A DNA stretch of 64,000 bases, taken from contig JAPPNF010000169.1 in the NCBI GenBank assembly GCA_028818755.1, positions 1-64,000 of the forward strand, read 5' to 3'. Under the pieces are notes generated by a model. The model was not told where the DNA came from. It searched no databases and saw nothing but the letters and a program-made list of their open reading frames with translations. A program made the position numbers and the translations under genes. The stretch is from Deltaproteobacteria bacterium (lineage in GTDB: Bacteria > Desulfobacterota > Binatia > UBA9968 > JAJDTQ01). This document shows, one piece after another, positions 35,824 to 44,545 of this stretch. Each line of letters opens with the position of its first letter. The stretch's first letter is position 1.

Positions 35824-36005
35824 AGCGTCGGGCGCCAGTGTGTGTCCGTGGAAGCAGGGAAGCCTGGCTTGGAGGGTTCGTTCGTTTGACATGCCCGCTT
35901 GAGACCTTATAGTGACGGGAACATTCTTTTTGGATCGTGGAACACGAGTTCCATCTGACCGCGTCCCGTGTGGAACACGGGTCGTCGATTGAAAGGAGGA
36001 CACCA
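35824..36005 (+). other. Leader between PKS and free ACP with two hairpins
   Basis: The gap contains TGGAAC/GTTCCA around 35938-35953 and CCCGTGT/ACACGGG around 35966-35982, two small stem-loops, then AAAGGAGG before the ACP start. No ORF. They could raise ACP translation relative to the large PKS or mark a processing site. Confidence 0.35.
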
Positions 36006-36230
36006 ATGGCGTCGAGTGAGGATCGTATCAAGCAACTGTTCCAGGAAAACCTTGGCCGGGCGGCGAACCCCGCTGCAAGCGTGGCTGATTCCGGCGTTTC
36101 GTCCGTGGATGCCGTGGCATTCATCAAAACGGTCGGCGAGGAATTCAACGTCACGATTCCTCCCGAAGAGGTGGCGAAATTCAACACGATCGGGGATCTG
36201 ATCGCGTACGTGGATTCCCACTCCGGCTGA
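36006..36230 (+). CDS. Free-standing acyl carrier protein
   Basis: 74 aa after AAAGGAGG. Four-helix ACP with the phosphopantetheine serine in SGVSSVDAVAF, a variant of the usual DSL motif, and a helix III region TIPPEEVAKFNTIGDLIAYV. Because the PKS ends KS-AT without an ACP, this protein probably supplies the carrier for the second KS, with the adjacent hydrolase releasing the product. Confidence 0.88.
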   Translation: MASSEDRIKQLFQENLGRAANPAASVADSGVSSVDAVAFIKTVGEEFNVTIPPEEVAKFNTIGDLIAYVDSHSG

Positions 36231-36246
36231 GGCTGTTTGGGAAACC

Positions 36247-37143
36247 GTGTGGCAAGTACCCGAGCCGCTTTCCACCCGTGACGTCCGCGTGGACGATGAC
36301 ACGGTCATCGTCCTGCGGCGTCACGGGAATCCGGCCGGCCCGCGGCTGGTTCTGAGCCACGGCAACGGTCTCGCCGTCGATCTCTACTATCCTTTCTGGT
36401 CGCTGCTGGCCGACGATTTCGACTTGGTCGTCTTCGACTTGCGAAACCACGGTTGGAATCCGGTCGGCAGGCCGGAGAGTCACAACGTGGCAAGATTCGT
36501 CCGCGACCACGACCTGATTCTCCAGGCCATCGACCACCATTTTGGAAGCAAACCGAAGATCGGGGTCTTCCATTCCGTCTCGGCCCTCGCCTCGCTCCTG
36601 TCGGCCAACCTGGGAAGCGAGTTCGCGGCGCGCGTGCTGTTCGATCCGCCCGTATGCAAGCGCGGGCTCGGCTACGAGGCATTCGATGCCGCCGCCGAGC
36701 GCGTCTCGGCCATGGCCCGCCGCCGCGCGCCCCGGTTCGAGAGCATCCAGCAGTTCGCGGAGGTTCTGCCCTACCTGCCAATCTATCAACGGGCCGTTCC
36801 CGGCGTGTTCGACCTCGTCGCGAGGACGACGCTGCGCGAAACCACCGACGGGGACGGTTACGAGCTCCGCTGTCCGCGGGACTACGAAGCCCAGATCATC
36901 CAATACGCCGCCCCGTTTGCGGTCATGGTGGAGCTGGAGAAGCTCCGCAGCCCGACCAAGGTCATCGGCGCCGACCCTACCTTGCCCTTTTCCTACCTGC
37001 CGACGCTGGACCTGAGCCATATCCTGACCGTAGACTACGACTTCGTGCCTGAAACGACACACTTCCTGCAGCTCGAAGAACCGGAGAGTTGTGTGGCAAT
37101 CATGCGTGAGTTCCTGGATCGGCAGGGGCTCTTGAGTTCGTGA
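36247..37143 (+). CDS. Alpha/beta hydrolase, putative PKS-releasing thioesterase
   Basis: 298 aa, GTG start 16 bp after the ACP stop. Alpha/beta hydrolase fold: oxyanion region LVLSHGNGLAVD near residue 35, nucleophile elbow GVFHSVSALAS near residue 100 with Ser in HSVS rather than canonical GxSxG, and a late catalytic His in FVPETTHFLQLE. Location between ACP and clpP in one transcription unit suggests chain release or editing. It could instead be a general esterase. Confidence 0.75.
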   Translation: MWQVPEPLSTRDVRVDDDTVIVLRRHGNPAGPRLVLSHGNGLAVDLYYPFWSLLADDFDLVVFDLRNHGWNPVGRPESHNVARFVRDHDLILQAIDHHFGSKPKIGVFHSVSALASLLSANLGSEFAARVLFDPPVCKRGLGYEAFDAAAERVSAMARRRAPRFESIQQFAEVLPYLPIYQRAVPGVFDLVARTTLRETTDGDGYELRCPRDYEAQIIQYAAPFAVMVELEKLRSPTKVIGADPTLPFSYLPTLDLSHILTVDYDFVPETTHFLQLEEPESCVAIMREFLDRQGLLSS

Positions 37144-37166
37144 CTTCCAGCCCGGGTTGAACGCTC

Positions 37167-37772
37167 ATGGCGATGCGAAATCAGTTGGAGATACCCATGG
37201 TGGTGGAGGAGACCGGACGGGGCGAGCGCGCCTACGACCTCTACTCCCGCATGCTGCGCGACCGCATCGTGTTTCTGGTGGGAGAGATCGACGACCCGGC
37301 GGCCAATGCCATCGCGGCTCAGCTTCTCTACCTTGAATCCGAGGATCCCGAACAGGACATCTATCTCTACATCAACTCGCCGGGCGGGTTGGTCACCGCG
37401 GGTCTGGCCATCTACGACACCATGCAATACATCCAGGCGGCCGTGTCCACGGTGTGCATCGGCGAGGCCGCGAGCATGGGAGCGCTGCTGCTGGCCGCCG
37501 GCCAGCAGGGGAAGCGGTTCGCGCTACCTCACGCCCGGGTCATGATCCACCAGCCCCTGGGGGGCTACCGGGGCTCGGCGGCTGACATCGACATCCACGC
37601 CAGGGAGATCCTCCGGGTGCGCGAGGAGGTCAACGGCATCCTGGTCAAGCACACCGGGCAGACCCTCGAGACCATCGAACGGGACACCGAGCGTGACCGC
37701 TACATGACCGCGTCCATGGCCCTCGACTACCGCATCATCGACAAGATCCTGGAGAAGCGGGAAGCGGACTAG
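37167..37772 (+). CDS. clpP: ATP-dependent Clp protease proteolytic subunit ClpP
   Basis: 201 aa, normal ClpP size. Catalytic Ser in [14 protein letters not shown], His in VMIHQPLGG, and Asp in RDTERDRYM. The N-terminal processing region ([30 protein letters not shown]) is standard. It normally forms tetradecamers with ClpX or ClpA, and is usually flanked by tig and clpX; neither is here. It begins 23 bp after the hydrolase of the PKS locus, so it is probably cotranscribed with it. Confidence 0.95.
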   Translation: MAMRNQLEIPMVVEETGRGERAYDLYSRMLRDRIVFLVGEIDDPAANAIAAQLLYLESEDPEQDIYLYINSPGGLVTAGLAIYDTMQYIQAAVSTVCIGEAASMGALLLAAGQQGKRFALPHARVMIHQPLGGYRGSAADIDIHAREILRVREEVNGILVKHTGQTLETIERDTERDRYMTASMALDYRIIDKILEKREAD

Positions 37773-37784
37773 CCAGCCGTGGCG

Positions 37785-37899
37785 CCCTCACCCCGACCCT
37801 CTCCCAGAGGGAGAGGGGGTCGTTCGCTCTCCCTGCGGGAGAGAAGGGGTGGCTAGCCCCTCTCCCTCTGGGAGAGGGTGGCCGAAGGCCGGGTGAGGG
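37785..37899. terminator. Long imperfect inverted repeat between convergent genes
   Basis: CCCTCACCCCGACCC at the left pairs with GGGTGAGGG at the right; inside, CCCTCTCCC and GGGAGAGGG motifs recur as nested palindromes. This is a dispersed intergenic repeat type common in GC-rich genomes. It lies between clpP (plus) and the FAD oxidoreductase (minus) and likely acts as a bidirectional terminator. Confidence 0.7.
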
Positions 37900-37908
37900 C
37901 CGGAGTTC

Positions 37909-39018
37909 TCAGCCGAAGCGCGCGGGCGAGAAGTTCGGATCCGCGTCCGCCCCGAAAAGCAACCGGGCAGCCAGGGAACCCACCGCCGCGCTGGTGGTGA
38001 CGCCGTGCCCGCCGAGTCCGGCGACCCAGAAGAAGCCCTCGACCCGGGGATCCCACCCGATCACGAAGCGGTTGTCATCGGTGAATGTCCGCAGCCCGGC
38101 CCAGGAGCGGCCGATGGGAACGTCGGGGAAGTTGGGGTAGGCCGCGGCCAGCCTCTCCGCCAGCAGCTCGAGCGCCTCGGGTCGCGTCGGCGGGTCGCAG
38201 GGCGGCAACTCGTCCTCGTCCATTGCGCACAACATCAACCCGCCCGAGCTGGGCTGGAAGTAGACTTCGTCGGAAACGTTGAGGACGAAGGGCCAGTCCG
38301 GCTTGACCCAGTCCAGCGGCGGCGTCACGAACAGGTGGCGCCGGCGCGGATGGAAGGCGATGGGCACGGCGCCGGCCATGATGCCCACCGGTCCGGCCCA
38401 GGGCCCCGCGGCGTTGACGACCACGTCGGCGTCGAAGAATCCCCGGGTGGTGGCGACGCCCTGAACGCGTCCGTCGCGCACCTGCACTTCCTCCACCGTC
38501 GCGTCGTACCGGATCACCGCGCCCGCGCTCTGGGCCGTCTTCAGGTAGCCCGAGAGCAGCGCGTTGATGTCGATGACGCCGTCTGACGCGCACCACACGG
38601 CCCCGTCCACGTCGGCGTCCTCGATGAGCGGCATGGCGGCCCGGGTCTTCTCCGGGGACCAGCATTCCACATCGAGGCCCCGCCCGCGCGCCAGCTCCGC
38701 GTCCTTGCGCAGGGCGTCCCACTGCTCGCCGCGCCCGAGGATCATGCAGCCGATGGCATCGTACGAAACCGGCACGGGCCAGCCGGGCGGGGGATTGCGG
38801 ATGAACTCCGCCGATTCGGCGGCCAGGTCCGCCACCGAGGGTTCGCTCAGGACCTGCCGTATGAAACCCGCGTTCCGTCCCGAGGAGTGGAACCCGGCCA
38901 CCGCTTCCTGCTCGACGATCACCATTTGGCGCGCGCCCTGGAGGGCCAGGTGGCAGGCGGTGGTGGCGCCGGCGAACCCGGCGCCAATGATGACGTATCG
39001 CGCCTCTTCGGGTTGCAT
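37909..39018 (-). CDS. FAD-dependent oxidoreductase (DAO/sarcosine oxidase-like)
   Basis: 369 aa. N-terminal Rossmann motif YVIIGAGFAGATTACHLALQGA binds FAD, followed by HSSGRNAGFIRQ, and a C-terminal GLGGHGVTTSAAVG typical of the D-amino acid oxidase family (DAO). Likely oxidises an N-methyl or amino acid such as glycine, sarcosine or a D-amino acid; the substrate is not determinable. The neighbouring threonine aldolase 6 bp away would release glycine, which fits a glycine/sarcosine-linked role. Confidence 0.85.
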   Translation of the reverse strand: MQPEEARYVIIGAGFAGATTACHLALQGARQMVIVEQEAVAGFHSSGRNAGFIRQVLSEPSVADLAAESAEFIRNPPPGWPVPVSYDAIGCMILGRGEQWDALRKDAELARGRGLDVECWSPEKTRAAMPLIEDADVDGAVWCASDGVIDINALLSGYLKTAQSAGAVIRYDATVEEVQVRDGRVQGVATTRGFFDADVVVNAAGPWAGPVGIMAGAVPIAFHPRRRHLFVTPPLDWVKPDWPFVLNVSDEVYFQPSSGGLMLCAMDEDELPPCDPPTRPEALELLAERLAAAYPNFPDVPIGRSWAGLRTFTDDNRFVIGWDPRVEGFFWVAGLGGHGVTTSAAVGSLAARLLFGADADPNFSPARFG

Positions 39019-39024
39019 GTCAGC

Positions 39025-40059
39025 TTAGTCCCCGGACGCCACCAGCACCTCGCGAATACGCCTTATTGCGTCGTGGATGTCCGAATCCGAAATCTGGAGA
39101 TGGGTGACCGAGCGGATCCAGCCTCCGCCTACGTGGTTCACGAGCACGCCCTTGTCGCGCAGTCGCGCCACCACGTCTCCCCCGTTGGCGACCCGCCAGT
39201 AGACCATGTTCGTGGGCGGGTCGGGGATGTCGACGTCTAACGGACGCCCGTCATGGACGAGCTCTTTCAGTCCTTCGGCCAGCGCCGCGGCGCGCCGGTG
39301 GTCCTCCAACAGGCGTCCGCGATGCTGGCGCACGCCGTAGAGCGCCGCCGCGGCCAGGAATCCCGCCTGGCGCATGCCGCCGCCGAGCCGCTTGCGGATC
39401 TTGCGCGCGCGCCCGACGTCCTCCCGGCTGCCGGCCAGGGCGGAGCCCACGGGCGCCCCCAGGCCCTTGGAAAAGCAGACCGACACCGTGTCGAACCCGG
39501 CGGAGAGCTCGCGTTCCGAGTGGCCGGTGGCCACCGCCGCGTTCCACAGCCTGGCGCCGTCGCAATGCGCCTTGAGCCCGAGGCCGTGGGCCGTGTTGAC
39601 GATCCGTTCCGTCTCCTGCCGCGGCAGCGCCCGGCCCCGGCCGCGGTTGTGGGTGTTCTCCACCAGGATGAGGGTGGACGCCGATTCGTGCAGTCCGTCG
39701 GGCCGGAACCTGCCCTTGATGGCTTCATCGGAAAGGCTCTCGCTGAACGGGATGAGGTCGAACTGCACCCCCGAAAGCGCGGCCCCGGCGCCCGCTTCGT
39801 AAGCGAAGGTGTGCGATCCCTCCTCGCACAGCACCGAGTCTCCGGGCCTGGTGTGGAGCAGAATCGCGATCTGGTTCGCCATGGAGCCGGAAGGAGTGAA
39901 CACGGCGGCCTCTTGGCCCAGCAGCGCCGCCACTTCTTCCTCGAGCCGGTTGAGACTGGGGTCTTCGCCGTAAACGTCGTCACCCACCTCGGCCGCCGTC
40001 ATCGCGCGGAGCATCTCCGGCGTGGGCGTGGTCACGGTGTCGGAACGCAGGTCGATCAT
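39025..40059 (-). CDS. ltaA: Threonine aldolase (low-specificity L-threonine aldolase)
   Basis: 344 aa, the usual length. PLP fold type I enzyme: starts [15 protein letters not shown], contains [16 protein letters not shown], the [11 protein letters not shown] loop and the PLP Lys in [14 protein letters not shown]. Cleaves threonine or allo-threonine to glycine and acetaldehyde. Six bp separate it from the FAD oxidoreductase, so they form one operon. Confidence 0.93.
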   Translation of the reverse strand: MIDLRSDTVTTPTPEMLRAMTAAEVGDDVYGEDPSLNRLEEEVAALLGQEAAVFTPSGSMANQIAILLHTRPGDSVLCEEGSHTFAYEAGAGAALSGVQFDLIPFSESLSDEAIKGRFRPDGLHESASTLILVENTHNRGRGRALPRQETERIVNTAHGLGLKAHCDGARLWNAAVATGHSERELSAGFDTVSVCFSKGLGAPVGSALAGSREDVGRARKIRKRLGGGMRQAGFLAAAALYGVRQHRGRLLEDHRRAAALAEGLKELVHDGRPLDVDIPDPPTNMVYWRVANGGDVVARLRDKGVLVNHVGGGWIRSVTHLQISDSDIHDAIRRIREVLVASGD

Positions 40060-40068
40060 GTTTCTTGT

Positions 40069-41280
40069 CTATTCGTCGGGGGGGAACTTGCGGCCGCGCA
40101 CTACCTCTCCGGATCTGCCGACCGGGGGAAGCGCTTCTCCGTTCAACGTGAGACGCACTCCTCCGGCGTTGCCGAAAGTGATGACGAAATGGGTTTGCGC
40201 GGACAGCGTCCTGGATTCTCCGGGGCCCAGCAGCAGGTCCTGGAACGGCTCGCCGTCGACCCAGATCCTCATCCAGGACTTCTGCTCGGCGGCGATCGTA
40301 AGGGTATGGTTCGCCGGCGTTCCGGCGGCAGCGGTATCCGGAGGCGTCGACAACGCGGCTACCTCGGGTGCCGCCGCCGGGTCGGGGCCTTGGGCGGTCT
40401 GTGTGCCGCTGTCCGGTCCCTGTTGCTGCTGCGGCTCGGCGGTGCTCGTGGTCCGGTCCGTGGTGTCCTCGCCTTGCGATGCCGTGAACTCCTGGGCCGG
40501 CGGTGACGCCGGCGCGTCGGGTGCGGGTGGCGACACGGCAGCGACCTGGTCGGTCTGTGGCGCGGGAGTGTCCTCCGTGGCCGACGGCGCCGGCTCTCCC
40601 CCGGCGGTCGACGGTACGGTGACGTCTTGCGCGGCAGGTGACGCGGCAACGTCCGGCTGGGCCGGTGGCGGCTGCTGTAACGCGGCTACGGGTTCAAGCG
40701 CCGGAGCCGGAGCGGGTTCGGGCGGAGAGGCCGGCGGTTTTGCCACCAGCCGGGGTTTCGATGGATCCGTTTCGGTGGCTTCCGGTTGCAGGACGGAGCT
40801 TTGGGCATCGTCGGTCCGGGGCGGGGGGACGGGGATCGGCGGCGTCCCCGGTGCAGGCGTTTCCGGTGGTGCGGGCGCGGATTTCACCAGGAGCCGCTCC
40901 ACCGGTCCGCCGATGACGCCGATGAACGGCGGGTCGTAGAGATAGACGCCGATCACCGCGCCCAGCAACAAGGCCAGCGTGACCATGGCGGTGGCTTTCC
41001 ACGACCGGGGCTGCCTTACGGGGATGACGGCCGCGGGCTCCGGCTGCCGGTTCTCGCGAACGAACTGGGCCGCGAGCGTCTCCACCTCGACCTCCAGGAA
41101 CGAGGCATAGGTGCGGAGGAAATGGACCATGTACAGACGGTCCGAAACAAGACGCCCGTCGCCGCCGCCCTCGAGGATCTCGAGGTAGTAGCGTGGAATG
41201 CGGGTCGCCTCCTCCACCTGCGTGAGGGTCAGGCCCTTTTGCTCCCGCGCTTCCCGAATATAGTCGGCAGTGCCACTCAC
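40069..41280 (-). CDS. RodZ-like HTH/membrane protein with DUF4115
   Basis: 403 aa. Residues about 5-75 are an Xre-type HTH (REAREQKGLTLTQVEEATRIPRYYLE), a TM helix follows at about 104-122 (ATAMVTLALLLGAVIGVYLY), then a long Pro/Ala/Gln-rich disordered linker (about 140-310) and a C-terminal beta-domain, DUF4115 (KSWMRIWVDGEPFQDLLLGPGE). This is the RodZ architecture, which links MreB to the cell-wall elongation machinery. The linker is longer than in E. coli RodZ. Confidence 0.85.
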   Translation of the reverse strand: MSGTADYIREAREQKGLTLTQVEEATRIPRYYLEILEGGGDGRLVSDRLYMVHFLRTYASFLEVEVETLAAQFVRENRQPEPAAVIPVRQPRSWKATAMVTLALLLGAVIGVYLYDPPFIGVIGGPVERLLVKSAPAPPETPAPGTPPIPVPPPRTDDAQSSVLQPEATETDPSKPRLVAKPPASPPEPAPAPALEPVAALQQPPPAQPDVAASPAAQDVTVPSTAGGEPAPSATEDTPAPQTDQVAAVSPPAPDAPASPPAQEFTASQGEDTTDRTTSTAEPQQQQGPDSGTQTAQGPDPAAAPEVAALSTPPDTAAAGTPANHTLTIAAEQKSWMRIWVDGEPFQDLLLGPGESRTLSAQTHFVITFGNAGGVRLTLNGEALPPVGRSGEVVRGRKFPPDE

Positions 41281-41326
41281 GGCTCTCGGGATAACCTCCG
41301 CGTATACGGATTTTCGGATCCGGCCA

Positions 41327-42316
41327 CTAGTTCACGGACTGGAATACCGGCCCGCCCGGGTAGAAGGCGGCGAAGCGGTCGTTCAGAATCGGGTTGTACA
41401 GGAGCTGCCGGAGCTTGCGCCCCTTGAGGGGACCCTCCACCGCTTCTCCGCGCAGCCACGACCACAGGCTTCCCGTCTCCTTGTCGCGCAACAGCACGTT
41501 GCCCTGCGCATCCTTGCGCTCCGACTTCGCGAAGGTCAGGACGCGGTCGTCGAGTTCCCGGCGCCACGCCGTACCCGTGGAGTCGCCGGGCGAGTAGTAC
41601 ACCACGATCTTGGCGCCGTTGAACTCGTCGTTGACCACGTTCTGCCGTTCGAGCGCCTTGTAGGGGTAGAGCTTGCCCTTGAACTTGACCACCACGGCCA
41701 GCCCGAGGGGCTCGCTGTCGTACGGGCCTACGTAGGTTCCCATGAAACCGCCGCGGCGGTAACCCGGCAGGACCAGGGTATCGGGATAGCTCTTCTTCCA
41801 GTTGGCCCAGCTCGTCACGGTCGACGGCATGAACTCCAGCCGCTCTCCCTTTAGCGGGCCGTGGGCCGCCTCGCCGGTCACGTGGACCCAGAGCGAATCC
41901 GTTTCCCGGTCGTACATGACGAACGATTGCTCGTAGAGGATTCCCGCGTGCCCGAAGCTCAACACCCTGTCGTCGAGTTTGCGTCTATACACGATAGACG
42001 TCTGGCACAGCGGTCACCAGGAGACGGCGATGGGCACCCCTCCGATGGTGTCGTTGCCGAGCTCGTGGACGCCCATGATGGTGATGGGATACGCCTTGGC
42101 TTCGCCCTTGTGGGCCACGCCGATGATCACGTCCCGGTCGAAGATGAACTGCTGCTTTTCCGCTTCCGCGGCGCTCAGCATCCTGGGGTCGTCGAAGACC
42201 GGGAACGCGTCCCGCGGCACCGCCTGCCAGCCGAAGGGGGGCGCCGCCGCCGTCGCGGCCGTGACCGCCGCCAGCGCGGCCGCGGCCAGCAAGGCCGTCA
42301 ATGATTTTCGGATCAT
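41327..42316 (-). CDS. DUF3179 protein, candidate selenoprotein (in-frame UGA at codon 101)
   Basis: Start MIRKSLTALLAAAALAAV (signal peptide) after GAGGTG. The frame runs 330 codons to TAG at 41327-41329, with one internal TGA at 42014-42016. The ORF track shows two pieces (42014-42376 and 41327-41992) in the same frame. Both pieces match DUF3179: the N-terminal piece contains AYPITIMGVHELGNDTIGGVPIAVSW, and after the TGA follow PLCQTSIVYRR, FVMYDRETDSLW and GEAAHGPLKGERLE. In the family this position is the first Cys of W/YCPLC, so the product would read W-U-PLC. A SECIS-like stem-loop follows. Alternative: a TGC to TGA nonsense mutation. Confidence 0.8.
41982..42000 (-). promoter_or_regulatory. 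Candidate bacterial SECIS stem-loop
   Basis: On the mRNA strand CGUCUAU-CGUGU-AUAGACG is a perfect 7-bp stem with a 5-nt loop. The stem begins 13 nt and the loop 20 nt after the UGA. Bacterial SECIS elements have their apical loop about 16-37 nt downstream of UGA with a G in the first two loop positions; the loop here begins C-G. Geometry fits, function unproven. Confidence 0.6.
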
Positions 42317-42411
42317 GGGTTCACCTCGTTTCCTGTCCTGTCGTCCCTCAACGATAACCGGTCGTCCTGTCTCCATTATTAACGATTACCGCGCCGGAGG
42401 CCACAGGCGGC

Positions 42412-43143
42412 TCACTTGCGGTGGAAGCCGAGGACCTCTCCGGTGATGTAGTCGCTGTCGCTGCACGCGAAGAAGACGAACGCCGGCGCTACCGTCTCGG
42501 CGGGGGCCGGAGCGGGCCGGGGGTCGGGAATCCCCTCGCGCTCACGGAAGTCGGCGATGGCGTCGGTCATGCGCGTGTCCGCGATGGGCGAGATGCAGTT
42601 GACCTGGATGTTGTGGGCCTTCATCTCGTTGGCGACGTTGAAGGTGAGGGTGATGATGGCGCCCTTGGCGGCGGCATAGTCCGACACCCCGTTGGACGGC
42701 CGCAACGCCGCCGGGCCGGTGAGGTTGATGATCTTGCCCGATCGTTGCCGCTTCATGATCGGGAGCACTGCCTGCATGCCGTTGAAGGTGCCCTTGAGAT
42801 GAACCCGGATGGTGTCGTCCCACTGCTCCTCGGTGATGTCCTCGAACCGTCTGAGCGTGAGGACTCCCGCGTTGTTGACGAGAACGTCGACGCGGCCCCA
42901 GCGTTCCTCGACTTCCCGCACAAGGCCCTCCACCTCCGCCCGCCGGCCGACGTCCACCAGCCGCGCGATGCTCTCGGCGCCCATGCCCGAGAGATCGTTC
43001 TGGACCGAATCGAGAGCCGCCTGGTCGCGCACTCCCGTGATGGCCAGAACCGCGCCCTCCCGGGCGAAAGCCAGCGCCACCGCCCGGCCGATGCCGCGGC
43101 TGGCGCCGGTGATGATGGCGACGCGCCCTTCAAGCCTACCCAT
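42412..43143 (-). CDS. SDR-family NAD(P)-dependent oxidoreductase
   Basis: 243 aa. Classical short-chain dehydrogenase: cofactor motif TGASRGIG (residues 12-19), NNAG near 91, catalytic YAAAK near 160; the usual Ser upstream reads NLTGPAAL, with Thr. It overlaps the aminotransferase stop by 8 bp, so they form an operon. Substrate unknown; it may reduce the keto product of the transaminase. Confidence 0.88.
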   Translation of the reverse strand: MGRLEGRVAIITGASRGIGRAVALAFAREGAVLAITGVRDQAALDSVQNDLSGMGAESIARLVDVGRRAEVEGLVREVEERWGRVDVLVNNAGVLTLRRFEDITEEQWDDTIRVHLKGTFNGMQAVLPIMKRQRSGKIINLTGPAALRPSNGVSDYAAAKGAIITLTFNVANEMKAHNIQVNCISPIADTRMTDAIADFREREGIPDPRPAPAPAETVAPAFVFFACSDSDYITGEVLGFHRK

Positions 43144-44506
43144 GGGCCTGCCCTTTCTCGGCCAGCTCGTTCACCGTCTCCGCCAGCCTCCGGCACAGCT
43201 CCGGCAGGTCGGCGCTGTCGACGCTGCAGAACGCGATCCGAAGCCCGTTCATGTTGTCGCCGTCGAACGGCACGGTGCCGATGCCGTGCTCGTCGAGCAG
43301 GTGGTTGGCGACGTCCGTCGCGCGCAGCCCCGACTCCGGCCGCAGGGTGACGAAGCAGAAGAAGCCGCCCTGGAACGGCTCCACGGTGAGGAGGTCGGTC
43401 TCCATCGTTCCCAGCTCTTCCTTCAGGGTCTGGTAGCGTTCCTTCAGGAGCTCGAAGGTCCGCTGCCGCTCCACCACCAGCCGCTCCATTTGCTCCATGG
43501 CTTTCGTGGCCACGGATTGGGTCACCGTCGAGTTGTTGGAGAAAAGGCCGCGGTTGACTCCGGCGAACTTGTTGTCGATCTCCGAGGCCAGGGTGTCGGC
43601 GTCGTCCCCGGACAGCCACTCGTCGGGACGCGCCAGGGTGATGGTGCCGGCGCGAGCGCCGTACCAGAGAAGCTCCTTGGTGACGCCGTCCAGCTTCACC
43701 GGCAGGAGGTTCGTCCGCGGCCGGCACAGGTAGAACAGCGACGACTGCATGGCGGCAGGGTCGTAGACGTAGCTCTCGTAGGCGTCATCGAACAGCACGA
43801 CCAGACGCTTGTCGCTGCCCTCCGCGAGTCGGTCCAGCGCGTCCACCAGCCGGCGTCCGGCCGCGGCGGACGGGCAGAAGCCGGTGGGGTTGTTCGGGAA
43901 GTTGAGCAGCACCACCGCGTTGTCCTGCTCGAGCCACACCCGTTGGATGACCGAGACGAGCCCGGCGACGTTCAGGTCGCCGCCGTCGTACAGCGGGAAG
44001 TCGGTGATGCGGATGCCGAGGTTCCTTTCCAGGACGTGGTCGTAGTTCTCCCAGCGCCGGTCGGCCGTGATGAGGGAGCGGCCGGGGTCCACGAACATCC
44101 GCGCGGCGATGCTGATGGCGGCGGTGATGCCGGGGGTGAGGATCGGCGGATGCAGTTGCCGCTCGAGCCGTTCGTACTCATCGCCCGCCCGGGCCAGGAC
44201 CCACTTCTTCCATGCCGAGCGGAACGCCGGCGTGCCGGTTTCCGGCGTGTACGGAAAGATCTCCTCGGTCTCCAGCCCGTTGAAGAAAGAGTGGATCAGG
44301 GGCGTGCAAAGCGTGATCTCGCGCTCCCCGCCCTCGGGGTACACGGCGCTTTCCGGCCCCCGGGCGGAGCCGATGGTGGCGTTGATCCGGGCCTTGGCCT
44401 TGGCCTTGCCGGTCCAGTAAAGGATCCCCTGCGGGTTGTGGATGTTTTTCCCGTAGTCGGAGAAGAACGCCATGGCGCCGGTACGGGTCAGTGCGGGAAA
44501 GTCCAT
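43136..44506 (-). CDS. Class I/II aminotransferase
   Basis: 456 aa, PLP fold type I. Features: TPGITAAISIAARMF, substrate/PLP segment NFPNNPTGF, LFDDAYESYVYD with the PLP-contacting Asp, and the Schiff-base Lys in LDGVTKELLWYGARAG. Longer than typical AspAT (about 400 aa), mostly at the N-terminus. Cotranscribed with the SDR. Amino donor and acceptor cannot be inferred. Confidence 0.88.
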   Translation of the reverse strand: MDFPALTRTGAMAFFSDYGKNIHNPQGILYWTGKAKAKARINATIGSARGPESAVYPEGGEREITLCTPLIHSFFNGLETEEIFPYTPETGTPAFRSAWKKWVLARAGDEYERLERQLHPPILTPGITAAISIAARMFVDPGRSLITADRRWENYDHVLERNLGIRITDFPLYDGGDLNVAGLVSVIQRVWLEQDNAVVLLNFPNNPTGFCPSAAAGRRLVDALDRLAEGSDKRLVVLFDDAYESYVYDPAAMQSSLFYLCRPRTNLLPVKLDGVTKELLWYGARAGTITLARPDEWLSGDDADTLASEIDNKFAGVNRGLFSNNSTVTQSVATKAMEQMERLVVERQRTFELLKERYQTLKEELGTMETDLLTVEPFQGGFFCFVTLRPESGLRATDVANHLLDEHGIGTVPFDGDNMNGLRIAFCSVDSADLPELCRRLAETVNELAEKGQAHG

Positions 44507-44545
44507 CGGGTTCTCGATTCGTCTCGACGAGCCTGCCGGGTCCGC

